Assembly (NCBI GenBank): GCA_008921705.1 | Contig: VFFE01007836.1 | Location: 1,564,535 to 1,628,534, forward strand | DNA: 64,000 nucleotides | Direction of reading: 5' to 3' | Origin: Burhinus oedicnemus | Lineage: Eukaryota > Chordata > Aves > Charadriiformes > Burhinidae | Position numbers and translations under genes: made by a program | In this document: positions 35,801 through 49,200 of the stretch, one piece after another | Layout of the letters: every line of letters begins with the position of its first letter | Position numbering within the stretch: position 1 is the stretch's first letter | Notes under the pieces: model-generated | Database searches by the model: none | Told to the model about the DNA's origin: nothing | The model's input: only the letters and a program-made list of their open reading frames with translations

Positions 35801-38800
35801 AAAATTCCTTATTCTTCCTTCTTTATATGCTTGTTGTTCAGCATAACTGCAGTCAAAATATCTGGTCGGCCTGTAAGTAATTTGATGTCAAGAGGTACAT
35901 AGAAGTCAGAAAAAATTACGAAGAATATTAATTTGCATGACTCATTCATAAAATATGTATTTTATTAGGCTTTTAATGAAGCACTTACCAGAGAAGTTAT
36001 GTCTCCTGATGAAGATCTTTTTTGCCCTTATTATAGTCACCTGCAGTTCATACACTGTTATCATTAAGTACCCAGAAACAAAACATGTACAGTAGAACAA
36101 CAATACATTCTTTATTTGTAAAATGAGTCACATTGCTTCTATCCTGCTTCCCACAGATCAGAGCTTTAATAGGGATATAAATAAGAAACTTAACATATGT
36201 GACCTTCTGACCACAGAGTGTTAAATTCCAGGGACTATATTGCTCCACCACTTCTTTCTTTTATTTGAGTGTGTATTCATCATAGTTCTGTCGGAAACCG
36301 CATGATTTACAATTGATATTAGTTTTGATATGAATTACATTCAGATACACAGAGAGGAAAATTGTGGAGGAGCAATTCCTGCTAAGGATGTTGAAAACAG
36401 TTTCCACTTAACCTTCAAATGTAGTGGAAATGACACAATTGTTTTTAGGTAAAGTTTTATCTTTGGGAAACATCTGCTTCTGTACAAAAACTTTATCTGT
36501 TTCTGTCCAATGAAATAGTTTGTGTTAACATTTGGATCTTGAAAAATGCAATTCCACAAATGCATGACCATTGTGACTTGATTAATGAAGTCTGCCAATG
36601 CAAATACTGTTCTTTCTGGGCAAAAGGACTTGAAATAAACCCACTGAAGGTTCTACTGTGGTGCAGATCCAAATAGGTTATTGTGTCTTGGAAATGTTCA
36701 GATATTTATTATAAAATTTTAATATTAGCTTGATAATATCTGCATTTGAAACAAGCAAACTCTGTCAAGACTACAGTTTGCTCTCCTTCACTATTTATAA
36801 AATAGTGATTTTATCTCATTTATATTAAAACACTTCAAAGAAAACAAACAAATAGAATGCATTTCTGTTTTAAGCCTATAGTCAAGATGTACTAAGAATC
36901 CTTTAAGAGAAAAAAATCATTTGAGACCTCCAGTTCAATCCTGCAGTGCTGTGAGTCCCAGCTATTCAGAGAAATTTGTTGTGTTTTACAAACTACTTCT
37001 TGAGCCTATAGTTTTTTGGAATTTCATCCAGAGTTTCTCCAGACACACAAAAAACATCCAGATTTCACAAGGCTTCTTCTATTTTGACGCGAATGCCATG
37101 ATCATCGCAAAACACACTGTCCACAAGAGTCTTTAGTATATAGTTCAACATCCCTATTCAATAATTCCTATTAAATAAGCCTAGGGCCAACAGAAAAACT
37201 GATTTAGTGTAGGAGATATCTTTCAATCAGTTTACTTTCTACTCTTAGGTAGTCATGAGATCATATTTGGGGTGCACTGGTTTGCACAGTTTATAATACA
37301 TTTTCTTTTGAAAACAACTGTGGTGTTTTCTGAGGTCCATTTGGGACAATGTGTTAAACACTACTTCAAGAAAGACTAATGACATGAACCAGAACCATGA
37401 ACCTTATGACTATATTCTGTGTGTGTGTGAAAGAAGATGTAAGGAAAGGCAACGAAGTGATATAAATTGACTGAAAAGGGAGCATAAGGTACTGCTATCA
37501 GCTAGGAGAGATTTCAAGTGCAGAGAATGAAGGATTTGCTATTATGCCTGCTTGCAAAATGACAGCTTACATTAGGGCCTGTGTTTTGGAATCAAAATCA
37601 TGAGGCTCAAAGGCTGCCTACCAGATAACTTTTAATTCTTCTAATAATTGTGCCTGCAATACATAACGTGTTCAGGAAGGCAAAACTACAAGAACAGTTA
37701 GCATTAGGTAAAATGACTTATCAACAAATATTCTAAGTGTTTACAGAACTGTTGGGAAAGGAGGTAGTGATGTTTTCTTCTAATTTCTGAAAAACCTATT
37801 GGACAAACTATATGATGATGCTGTCTGTGAAGAAGCACAGCAAGAGACAGCAATTTTCATAACATTGAGTGTAGTGTTGGGGAAGAAATCCTTATTGGGA
37901 GTAAGTCAACCTAGAGAGGTTGGGAATGAATGCTTCAAAATGTGTATTTACCAGAGAAATTTTGTCTATATTATTATGTAAGCATATCACTTTTTCTGCC
38001 ATATGAAGAGAGGATAGGATTTTTGGTTTTGTTTTTTTTTGTTGTTGTTATTTTTTAAAATATTTCATGGTTAGGTTGACTGAATTTTGTCATATATATG
38101 TGCCCGGAGAACTGTCTTGCCTTTATTATACTTAGTATTTAAAAGAGGGGTGAAGCACGCAGAGGATTTTCCTTTGTGCCAAAATTTTCTTTTGGGTGAA
38201 ACTAAATTTACTGTGTTCTGCTGTTGCATAGTAAGCTGGTTCAGGAGCACTCCTGGTTTCTGGTGTGTTGAGGGAGCAGTACTACTGAAAAGCGGACTCA
38301 ATTTGTGCTCGTCTCTGGTCTCCTATAAAGCAGAATGATGGCATGGGTGTTTGTGATATACCATGGTCATTAGAAAGCGGTACCTGGAGAGAGAGGAAGA
38401 AATACTTATTTGTCAATGCACTCTGGGCTTCCGCTTTTGGAGTCAGAGCGACTGGCTCAGTCTTACTCAGGCTCACTTCTTAACATATCCATAATATTTC
38501 TGTCCTGTGAGAATCCCAAAGGTTTATTGGGTATTCTGTGGTTCAATCCATAATCTTAAAACTGCCTTTTGCTCCTGACCTATCCTGACATCAATTTGAA
38601 GAACCAAGAAGTAACCTCAATGACATTGCTTAAAACAATAAAATAATGCTTTCATTTAAGCAGAGAAAGGTCTTTGACATTATTCAGGGGTATCTTTCTC
38701 TGGGACATTGTGTATGCACATCTTTCTGTTCAGTAACAACATTTTTTTATCTCCCATTTTCTAAATATGCAGATTAATAGTTCAAATGGGTCTGACTTTG

Positions 38801-41800
38801 CTTTTCCCAAAGATCAAGAACTTGTCCTTCAATGTTGCTACTGATATTTGCACATGCACTTTCTATTCATTGGAGGCTGGGTGTGTATTTCTTTTGCACG
38901 GGTTGCTATTGCTAGGTTGGCATTCCCATTTTTTTCGGATGCAGTCTGTCCAGTTAAGGTGAACAGTTCAGAGTCAATTCCTCCTCTAGCTCCCAGCTTA
39001 AGGCAGCAAACCCTGCTCTCCCTATGCGGCCAAACACTTCATGTGGTTGCAGTATATTCTTCAGTCTTTTTTAGGATATGTGACTAGCCTAACATCATCA
39101 AGATGATACCCTAATACAAGCTCTTGTCTAGGTATTGGCATGGCATTGAAGTTTAAATCACCACTTTTCACCATTTGTATCTTGTTGAGACTGACATTTC
39201 ATAATGAAATTCAACTGCTGTTAGTCCTTTTGAGTCTGTCCTACCACATAAAAAGTCTGCGGGCATAAGAGTTGCTTTCCATTACTCTAACTGATCGTTT
39301 TTTGGGAGGGGGAGAAGATGGGAGGAGTGACTAAAGTTCACCTTGAAGTTTACCTTAGTTAAAATGAAAAAGAAATGGGAGGAAAAAGGTGGTCTTTTAA
39401 AATTGGCCAAGTGCTGCACTTCTTAAAAGACATTTTCATGTTACCTAGTATTGCTAAACTCAACAGATGAAAAATTACCCATTTAAAATTGTTTGATTTC
39501 ATTACTTTCTTTGAATAGTCTTTTTCTTGAGTTTCTCATGCTCATCTCCAGTGTATGTGTCTGGCAGTTAATGCTGCCCACACCACCTTTTTTGGGAAAG
39601 GTGACTTTAATTCTTGTCTGCTGAAGATGTTGTCGCTGGTCATTTTCTTGACTATCTTTACCTCTTTGCTATCTGTGCTTGCCTCCAGTTATTCCCATTT
39701 TCTTAAATTCTTTACCAATTTTTCTTATCTATTGAATAGCTGCTATATAAATAATTTATGAAAGCTTTCGGATCTTTGAGGATACATTCAATTATATATG
39801 AATAAACTGTGTTACTATATTCAATTAATGATTAATGGGTTTATATAGTTATATATTTCTACAGGTATACCAGTATTTTCTGGATGTTATCACTTTTCAT
39901 CAGATTTGAAAAGACTTTTAAAATGGAAAATTATTCTTTTATAAATAAATATAGAAATCCCTCCAACGATTTATCAGACTGTTTTACAGACGCTTTGGCT
40001 ATTATTGGTTATGAGATATTATTCATGAGTGGTTGACATTAGAAAAAAATGGGTAGAAGTACACTTCAGCAATTTTTAATCCTCCCCTTTTGAGAGATTG
40101 TAAGAGATCATTAAAAGTGATTGCTTGTTTACCTTGAAGATTCTCCATTGGAGGATTTTGAAAATTTCTAACCTGTTGTCTCTATTCTATGGAGGAAGAA
40201 ATGTAACTAAGCTTCTAGGTATACAAGTAATAGCATTGGTAGCTATGACCCTTTCCAGCCTCTCCTCTTAGTAAAGCATTTGGAACTTTTTTGTTAGGAT
40301 TTCACTTTCCTAATAAACACCTGCATTTTTGTCATCTGAAAGCTGGACATCAACAACACAATGTCTGAATACTGATTGAGAATTTAAATTAATACTCAGA
40401 CGGAGATATGAGTGCATGCGGTTGTGTGACGATCCAGTGCAGTCACATGCATGGAGCAGTGTGGGAGGGCTGGGCTAAGGGGAGAGCATCTGCTCCCCAT
40501 CTCTTGATCTAAGTCAATGTAGAAGTTGTGTGGTTATTGGTGCTACTTGGCACTGATGCATTACATCTATACTCAATGGTCTGTATTGGTTCCTTGTATT
40601 GGAATAATTAACAGGTGTTAATTTTGGCACAGAAACTCTAATTGATTTTTGATCAACCTTCTTTTGTTCCACCAAAATGCCAAGGCAGAGAACCTTGTAG
40701 CTTAGATATGTAGGAACTGAGGACAAAGAGGAATTCAGCAGGAGCTGCTGACTTGAAAATACATAGTTTGTCAGAACCCTGAGACGGTGTATTTCCAGAG
40801 TCACTGTGGAGCTCATTATGGTAGTTAGAAGGAGGCTAAGGATTCAGAGCTGATGGTGGAAACTACTAGCTTTGACAGACTACGGTGAGGGAGAATCATA
40901 ATTAATATGTAGCTATTAAATGTTGCTCTTCAGAAATTTTACATACTTGCAGTAGACAACTGAAAACAGGCAGAACTGTAAAAAAAATCAGGAATTTAAA
41001 TGATAGTGGACCATTATCCTTAGAAGTTTAAAGATAGCAAACTGTTCTTGAAAAAGAGACATGATACATTTAAATGGCATCTAGCTCAGATCCAAGGAGG
41101 AGCAGAGTTATGCCTTGAAGGTAATTGAAGGCACCCTTCGAACTGGGCAGAGAGGAGGTGGCTCTTGACCCTGGATCGTTTGGAACTTGCAGCAATGCAC
41201 AGGGACTTTGCCATCATGATAAATGATTTGAGTTTTCACTAAGTGAGTGTCTGAGTATCGTTTATGCTGACTTCCTGATATTTCACTGCCAAGAGGTCAG
41301 CTGCTGTATTTGAGCACAGATGAGACTCACTTGAAGATGAATCCAGGGCTGGACACCTTGCAGAGTGCAGCACTTAAGGACTGTGTTAGTAGCAGAACTG
41401 CATGTTTTTTGCTGGATATTAGTTGGATGCCTGTGATTGAAACTGCCACAGAATTGGACATCATTGATGTCTGAGTAGAACCAATCCTGCCTGAAAATCA
41501 GAGCATGAATCAGTGATTTCTTGGCTCTTGACAAAGGATGTGATAATGACCAGACTGGATAACAACCATCAGCTTCTGACTCATTAGGATTCCAATCCGC
41601 AAATGTTACCTGGGGGCTGATGATTGAATAAAAAAATACTTTTATGACTAAGAGAGTCTGGAATTCAGCAGTGCCTAGTGACGTGAAGGCACAGCATCTT
41701 GAAAACCCAACAAACTGTTTGGTCGGCAGAGAACAAAATAATGATCTTCTGTAATGCAGAGGATATTATAATTGACTATAAACAACTTAGATGTCTAATA

Positions 41801-44800
41801 CTGGGATTACTGCAATGAATTAATGCACTGCAAAAGACCGTTTCTGAGGGGAACATAGGAAACCTCAGCATTTTTGTGAACTGCTGCTTAACCCAGTAAC
41901 ACAGAATGCTGTAAAGTGTATATATGCCAACTGTTCCCAGAATCTACGCATTTCTTGTTTTAACAAGTTGCCACTTAAATGTTCATTGAAATTAGAGATG
42001 AAACCAAACCCCTGTGTTTCATCGCAAAGTTAAATCATGTTCCCAGTGATTCAAGGATGTTTTGGCCGTGCATACAAGCCTCGACCAATTTTTAATGTGA
42101 GAATAAATTTGAGATAAATCAATACACAAGGATTTACGGTTCAGCTCTGTTTCTGTGCATTTGCATTGTTATTGAGATCCCTCAAACTTTCTGCCCCAGT
42201 TTTTCAACTGGAAAATGGACATGACAATGATTCTTTCTTTTCCTTACCTTTTGCTTGTTTTTTTTTTTTAATATTTATTTTACTCAAAACTGATCTAAGT
42301 AGCATAAGGCAGTAAATAGTAAAGTACTCGCTGTCAAAAACTGAAAACTTGCATGAACTGTGAACTGAAACTGCTAAAATTTTCTTTAGACTTCTCCTTT
42401 TTGTTTCTATCACAAGGGATTTCATAGGGAGGTATCAGTTTCCTACATATGATAATTAAGATTCATATGACTAACCTGACTTAAAATTCAGTAGAATGCT
42501 CATATAACCCTCTAGCGGTCCCCAAATCCTGGGTTATTAGTCTGAAACTGGCAAGTACAGAACAGTAGAGAGAAAACTGGGACAGATATGTTCAATATTA
42601 ATGCAAAAAGATACAGAAGAAGTATAGTGAAAAATAAAAATAAACTTTATTTTCCTATGCTGTGGAAGTACCTCAGGCAAAAAAAGTTATTATAATACAC
42701 ATTGAACTTAACTGAAATATAGATCTAAACCTTTAAACATATTCCCCTGTTTTTAATGGTATAAAATATTCACTGTAGTCAGTAAATTAGGCAATGATTG
42801 AAGAAGTAGTGGGCTATGAAATTTATTTTGTAGTATTTCTGTATCAGTACAGGAAAATAGCTGTCTGTCTTTTTCTCTCTTCTACTAGCTTAAAATATTT
42901 AATAAATGTCCACCAGGAATAATTTGTATTTACAATTGAAAGATAGGACAGACATCTTCAACAAATGAACTTTTCATATAAGTAATTCTACTGTTTTAAT
43001 TATCATGCTTTTTTATGTTACTTCTGAACAGAAAAATGTAAGAAAAATATTTCAGTGCTTCCAGTCCAAAACCAGCTACAACTTTGAGCATTATATCAGT
43101 CTTAATTCCCTGCTTACAGATATTACACAACAAAATAATAAATGTATTTATTTGGATTTTATTTACATTTGAAGGCAATTGTTGACATTAGTAAAAATGG
43201 CATCCTTTTAATGTCTTTCTGCTTTTACTCCTGACATTCAGACCTTTGTGAGCATTTTTGTTACTAACCATTTTGCTCATTTATGGATACATGTAGTCAG
43301 TTCCTGAATATTTTTTTTCTTATTATTTTGCACTGTTGACTTATTTGTACAGAAAAATATAATTCAGTAACTTTGTGAAGATAAATACCTTTGTCAGAAA
43401 AAGAATTTCAGTGCTTTTACCAGTGAACTAGGTTGGTTAGTTGTTTGTTTTTGCTGGTTTCTTTTTCTTATCTTAGATGTCCTGTCTTTTTGAAAATTTT
43501 CCCATTTAGCATATGGTCCCTGTAAGAAATACAGCCTCTAGCATTTTAAAAATTTGGGCTACATAATGATTATAAAATCCTTCAAAAGAGGAAAATATTT
43601 CTGAGGAAGAAAAGGAAATGTTTGGTGAAAGTCATATAATATGTTCATGTTTAGTTTGAATTATTTTCTGAATTCAATTCATGATTTTCAAGTTTATAAA
43701 TTGTGATATAAATGACTTTGAGGAATTCTGGAAAAGAATTATCTCTGCTTTTACTTTTAATGCTGAGACAGGAATCAGAGTGCATGATTATTGCCCACAG
43801 AATTTTTTCTTGTGGTATTTCTAAATCCTGCCTTGGATATTTTCTTTGTTTTGTGTTCTCTCCCCTCATCCACCTTCTGAGTTGTATATAGATCAAAGAT
43901 GGTTGAAAAATTCAGTTAAGCATTTTATGTGTATTTTGATGACCAAAACTCTGAACCTTTTGGTAGAAGACTGGGGAGTGGTTCAGTATTCTTTGAACCT
44001 GGGTTATACAACAATGTTTTCTCTTTGATTACAACTTCTCTTTGCATAATAACCAGTTCTCCCCTTTTTTATCTGAAATATCTGAGATAGTCTGGTATAG
44101 GATATACAAAATAAAAAAAAAAACATTAATGAAGGAATTCTAAGCATGAGTCGCTAATAAACGCAAGTTAGAGGACAGTGTGTCCTGTGCTGAATAGATG
44201 CATATGGCAAGTGCTTTGAATCAAGTCAGAACTAAGAGGAAATGATCTGCAGTCCTCTGCTTGAGCACATGTTTAGATAAGTTAAAAAAAAAAAAAAAAG
44301 GAAAAGCAGGTTTAAAGGCTTTATTAGATCTCAAAGTGGGAAGCAGATGTAAAGTTTAAGGGTAGTAATGCTTAAATTCTCATGTAACTGCTGAGAAACA
44401 GACATGTAATATGAGACAAACAGTCATCTTTGAAATTAAAAGCCATTATGATTTCAGTGTTGCCACAAAATCAATATCCTAGCCTAATTCACCAAAGCCA
44501 CAGTGAAGAAAATAAAAAGAAATAACTAAAATCTCTTCATGAGGTCAACCTGTCAAAGAAACTTATGCTACAATATGGTTTTACGTTGTTCAGTGGCTTA
44601 CTGTACAATAGATTTCTTTTATCTTTTGAAGTCTACAATAGGTCCCAAGAGAAACGAAGCACTGAAAGCATGAAGCCCCTGTATCAGCACGTCACCAACA
44701 AAAAGTAAAATGAACTCTTAACGACGGCTTAAATTTTTTTTCTTGACTAAATTCTTTCTTCTTAATTTAAAAAGATGAAACTATGGTCACCTCTTAAACT

Positions 44801-45040
44801 CTGTTCTGTCCCTTTTTGAGGTAGGAGAAATTTTGATTTCAAATGTGTCAATGTCTTGTCTCCTTTTAGAAGAAAGGCACTTCGAAAAGGAGCCATCTTC
44901 TTCATCTTGTCTCCTACACATCATGGGGAGAGAAATAGTGTTCTCTAGGAAAGCTGGTATTATGAGCATATACCCATACCGTGTGAGTCATTTGCCACAG
45001 AGTCATGGTGGCATGGCTACAAAAGATGGTCCTTCATGCT
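29844..45040. other. AT-rich non-coding sequence with a few exon-like segments
   Basis: About 15 kb without a recognisable gene or transposon. A 60-nt segment (31,055-31,114) with acceptor TTCAG and donor GAGAG|GTGAGTAA is open in one frame. A group of minus-strand exon-like segments lies at 34,864-36,054 (listed separately). A stretch at about 32,450-32,960 has a balanced composition and several TAAT-type motifs and could be a conserved regulatory element, which only alignment could show. There is a 16-nt poly-A run at 44,284-44,299. Confidence 0.5.
34864..36054 (-). other. candidate three-exon minus-strand transcript segment
   Basis: Three minus-strand pieces have splice-like borders and can be joined in one frame. 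The first is 36,054-35,989, after an ACAG acceptor and before GTAAGTG; it contains VTIIRAKKIFIRRHNFS. The second is about 35,221-35,158, after a TTTTTTCTTCTCATGG...CAGAG acceptor and before GTAAGTA; it contains GMSLIGQHYLGYRFFLA. The third starts at 35,077 after TTTGTTTTCTTTAG and stays open to a stop at 34,864; AATAAA lies at 34,873-34,878, within the final codons. The gap between the second and third would be an 80-bp intron. I recognise no protein family. The join depends on choosing the inner of two AGs, so chance is a serious alternative. Confidence 0.15.
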
Positions 45041-46279
45041 ATTAGAATCATAGAATCATAGAATTGTTTAGGTTGGAAAAGACCTTTAAGGTCATCTAGT
45101 CCAACTATTGACCCTACTCTACCAGGTCTGCCACTAAACCATGTCTCTAAGCACCACATCTACATGACTTCAACACATCTAGGGGTGACTCAACCACCTC
45201 CCTGGGCAGCCTGTTCCAATGTTTGATAACTCTTGCAGTGAAAACTTTTTTCCTAATGTCCAGCCTAAAGCTCCCCTGGCGCAACTTGAACGCGTTTCCT
45301 CTTGTCCTATCGCTAGTTACTTGGGAGAAGAGATCAGCTCCCATCTCACTAGAACCTCCTTTCAGGTAGTTGTAGAGAGCAATAAGGTCTCCCCTCAGCC
45401 TTATCTTCTCCAGACTAAACAATCCTAATTCCTTCAGCTGCTCCTCATAAGGCATGTTCTCCAGACCCCTCACCAGCTTTGTTGCCCTTCTCTGGACACG
45501 CTCCATCACCTCAATGTCCCTCCTATACTGTGGTGCCCAAAACTGAACACAGTACTCAAGCTGGGGCCTCACCAGCGCTGAGTACAGGGGCACGATCACT
45601 TCCCTACTCCTGCTGGCCACACTATTCTTGATACAGGCCAAGGTGCCATTGGCCTTCTTGGCTACCTGGGCACACTGCTGGCTCATGTTCAGCCGGCTGT
45701 CCACCAGGACGCCCAGATCCTTTTCTGCCAGGCAGCTTTCCAGCCACTCCTCCCCAAGCCTGTAGCGTTGCCTGGGGTTGTGACCAAAGTGCAGGACCTG
45801 GCACTTGGCCTTGTTAAACCTCATGCAGTTGGCTTCAGCCCATCGATCCAGTCTGTCCAGATCTCTCTGCAGAGCCTTCCTACCCTCAAGCAGATCAACA
45901 CTGCCGCTTAATTTGGTGTCATCTGCAAACTTACTGAGGATGCACTGAATCCCCTCATCCAGATCATCAATAAAGATATTAAACAAGGCTAGCCCCAAAA
46001 CTGAGCCCTGAGGAACACCGCTTGAGACCTGCCGCCAGCTGGATTTAACGCCATTCACCACAACTCTCTGGGCTCAGCCATCCAGCCAGTTTTTAATGCA
46101 GCAAAGAGTACATCTGTCTAAGCCACGGGCTGCCACTTTCTCTAGCAGAATGCTGTGGGAGACTGTGTCAAAGGCCTTACTAAAGTCCAAGTAGACAATA
46201 TCCACAGCCTTTCATTCATCCCCCAGGTGGGTCACCTCGTCATAAAAGGAGATCAGGTTGGTCAAACAGGACCTGCCTT
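45041..46279 (-). mobile_element. CR1 LINE, 5'-truncated copy 2
   Basis: About 1.24 kb of CR1 on the minus strand. At its 3' end (plus-strand left border) it has the typical short repeated tail, seen on the plus strand as AGAATCATAGAATCATAGAA from 45,044, then the conserved TAGGTTGGAAAAGACC end. The left part is 3' untranslated sequence, the rest is ORF2. Similarity ends near 46,279 after GACCTGCCTT (plus strand), a 5' truncation typical of CR1. It is collinear with the older copy at 2,329-3,805 and better preserved. No flanking target duplication was found, as usual for CR1. Confidence 0.97.
45147..46276 (-). pseudogene. CR1 ORF2 C-terminal fragment (reverse transcriptase)
   Basis: The minus strand encodes the C-terminal part of CR1 ORF2. 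Upstream in the element the conserved YLDFSKAFDTV motif is readable. Two in-frame stops follow the truncated start: one at 46,212-46,214 in the DE*KA context, and one at 46,074-46,076 in DG*AQ. After the second stop, 304 codons stay open (46,061-45,147). These contain GVPQGSVLG near residues 15-23, the catalytic FADD box at residues 45-48 (codons at 45,918-45,929), the [20 protein letters not shown] block, and [11 protein letters not shown]. The normal C-terminal end is replaced, probably by a small frameshift near CRCGA. With no N-terminal endonuclease domain and with stops, it is not functional. The long open stretch suggests a fairly recent insertion compared with copy 1. Confidence 0.95.
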
Positions 46280-49200
46280 GAAGTGTTAAGATTTTATTTA
46301 GAAGGATGATAGTCTGCCTGGGTCAATGCACATGTGCTGGGTCATAGAAAATCCATAACGGTCTCTTTAGTACAGGACTTTAAATAGTCTCCTCAGTAAA
46401 AATGGTTTTATAGTTGTTAATTCAGGAGAAATCTGAATTATAATTTTAGGGCTAATTTAGCTATCAAGGATTGATTGCACTTAATTGCTTCGTGACTTAA
46501 TATAGGCTCCCAGAGATTTAGGAATTAGCTATTACAGTATTGCTATTGTGTACCTTTCTAAAAGTGTGGGATTTGATTACTAAATTCTGCTTTTGGTTGC
46601 ACTAGAGAAATAGTTTGAGTAAAAACTCTGAAACAACAACAAAAAAATCATTAGCTCAATACCTTGTTTCTCACTCTCAGCAGATTAGAAGTTGTCCCTC
46701 AAAATATGTCTATACTGAGCAATGCAATGTTATGATAGCAGCCATTGTCTCTTTTTCAGTTGACTAAATTAGCTTCAGTGGAACACCACACTAATCTAGC
46801 TGTACTACTTGTAAAAAAGCTAGTGTGAGCATCTTTACATGACAGTGCATTGTGCTTACAGTTGTTTATTGTCAGGATTTCAATTTGTCAAACACTTTCA
46901 GCCACCTAATGCTGCTTTTACTTCTTGGCAATTCTGTGCTGGATATGGAGCTTGATAATGAATGATGATAAATTATTCTTCAGTATCTTTGCAAGAATGC
47001 CATCAGCAATTGCCTAGAAGTGCAATAGTGATAATCCTGACTATGGTTGATTAAAAGGTGTAGGGCATTTTCTTCTGTTACATATTCAGAAATAAAAAGG
47101 AAATGTACAGTCCTTTGTATTTAAAGGCCTCACCTAAAGTCTGCTAACATCACTGAAAGTTCTTCTGTTGATTTCAGTGGTAGGTAAGTTATTGGATTGT
47201 ATGTCACAGGTAGTTCTGGCTGAAGAAAAGAAGTTGCAAGATTTAGCAAGCATTAGAAAAATACAATCTGATTAGAAATCAGACTTTCCTAGCTAGTAGT
47301 ACAGGATGAAAAAAGGAAAAAAGTTAGGTTTTGGGTAATCATGAAGATAGCTTTCCCAAATCAAGATAGCGAACATTGTGGAAAAGGTCCATAAATACAT
47401 TCAGTTGACAGGGAGACATTTCTAGGTGATTTGTGGCATCCAGTGCATTAGTACAATAAGTGGATGAATAGAAAAGAAATCTACTTCAGAAAAAAAATGG
47501 AAATTCCCATTTGCTACCACTTCTTGGAAACACCTATTTTCTGAGTAAATGTAAGGTAAGAAGGAGTATATCTTGTATTATTTATTTCTGCTTGGAAATA
47601 TGTCTCAGGGTAGAGAAATAGTTTGTGGTGGCTGGCATACATGATTATGTCTGACTAAGATACAGATATTCCATTGTTTTCTTCTCCTGAAGCAAATGAA
47701 TGGCAGAGGGTACAGGGACTAGGATGTTACAGAAGCAGTTTCATGTGATCCCTGACTAAAGAGACAAACCTACCCAGTCACTTTTCGAGATCTAAGAAGG
47801 AACAGAAAGAACTTTAAAATTCAACAATAATGGAGAGGTGATTTGACAAGTCACAGTTAGAACCACAGAGATCATTCCTCTAACATTTGAGAAAATGAAA
47901 CCTGCTTGGTACTCTTTCATCACCATGCATGCACCCTCAATTAAAGCAGTGCCCCTGATAGCAGGCAGTATAATCTGCATTTTATTTCACTCATGAGCAA
48001 AATAACAAGTTACTCAGGCCTGCGGCACTCATGAGTGATATGGGCCGTGTAATATCCTCTCCATTGAGTTTCCTATTATTAAGCTTGAAATAAAGAGTTC
48101 AAAATTAACTGTGACAATGATTTTATCTAGCATTGGCATCACCATTAGCTTCTGCAGTTTACTGCTAATAAAACTTTAAATTTGCTATTACTTGTAATAA
48201 CCTTTTTGCCACCTTAGCTGTAGAAATTAGACAAAGAACCCTGCCAAAACATGGCGAATTGCTTTCTCTAGTTGCATGAAAGAATTGACTAGAAGTAGTG
48301 GTGGTTATTTATAGTGTTAATACAATAAAGTACAATATTTGGGATTTCAGCTGATTAATTTGAAGCATATGCTTCTTTTAACAGGCATCAGTGTTTCATG
48401 GTTCACATATTTAGCTGACCAACTTTACATGCAGTGTGTCAAACGGATAAGCATTCTCTCTGCAGCTGTCAGGCTGTTTTGAAAAACAGACACACAAGTG
48501 AGTACAGGTAATTTCATATTTCTGAAGCACTGCTAAGATCTTCTGTTTAGAATGGATGTTATTGAGACAAAATCCTGAAAAACTCTCAGATCCTAAAAGT
48601 ATCACCCCAAAAGAATTTTAAAAGATGCTATCCTGATCTTTCCTGTACTGGTATAAATCAAGAACTGCACTCCAGTAATTGAACTTGTATCATAGTGTAA
48701 GTTGTGGAACTGAAATCTGCCGCTCAAAATCCACTTCATTATCCTTACAATCTTTGTTTATCCTTTTGACATCTTTTCTAAGCTATTGGCTTTCAAGCTT
48801 CCTAGGTGCAATTTGCAATGGTTTCTTGAAGCAAGGATTTCAGCATCTTTCATCTGATATAGTGCCATCCAGAAGTATGGATTGTTAAATATCAGTAAAA
48901 ATCACAAAAGAATTAGGGATAGCATATCAATGAAGAGGAAAAAGCAAAACACTCAAGCTGAAATGCAGAAAAACATTTAGATCCCCTTAGGTAAAATCTT
49001 CTAAGTAGGTACACTAGTTCTGTATGACTGTGGAGTCAGAGAGGTCCTAATAGGATGCAGAGGGAACAAGAAGCCATGTAAAATAACCAGTAGGGGAATT
49101 GATTGATGGTGAGTATATATCAAATACCTCATTTCACATAGTTTTCAAAGCTGGAAATACTAACTTTAAGATAATACGCCTATGCTTTTCTTTTAAGATG

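Noticed and set aside
44200..44299. Possible retroposon ending in the 16-nt poly-A run
   Set aside because: Same reason: only a homopolymer, no body recognised.
45219..45428. Plus-strand open frame across CR1 copy 2
   Set aside because: Antisense of the reverse-transcriptase remnant.
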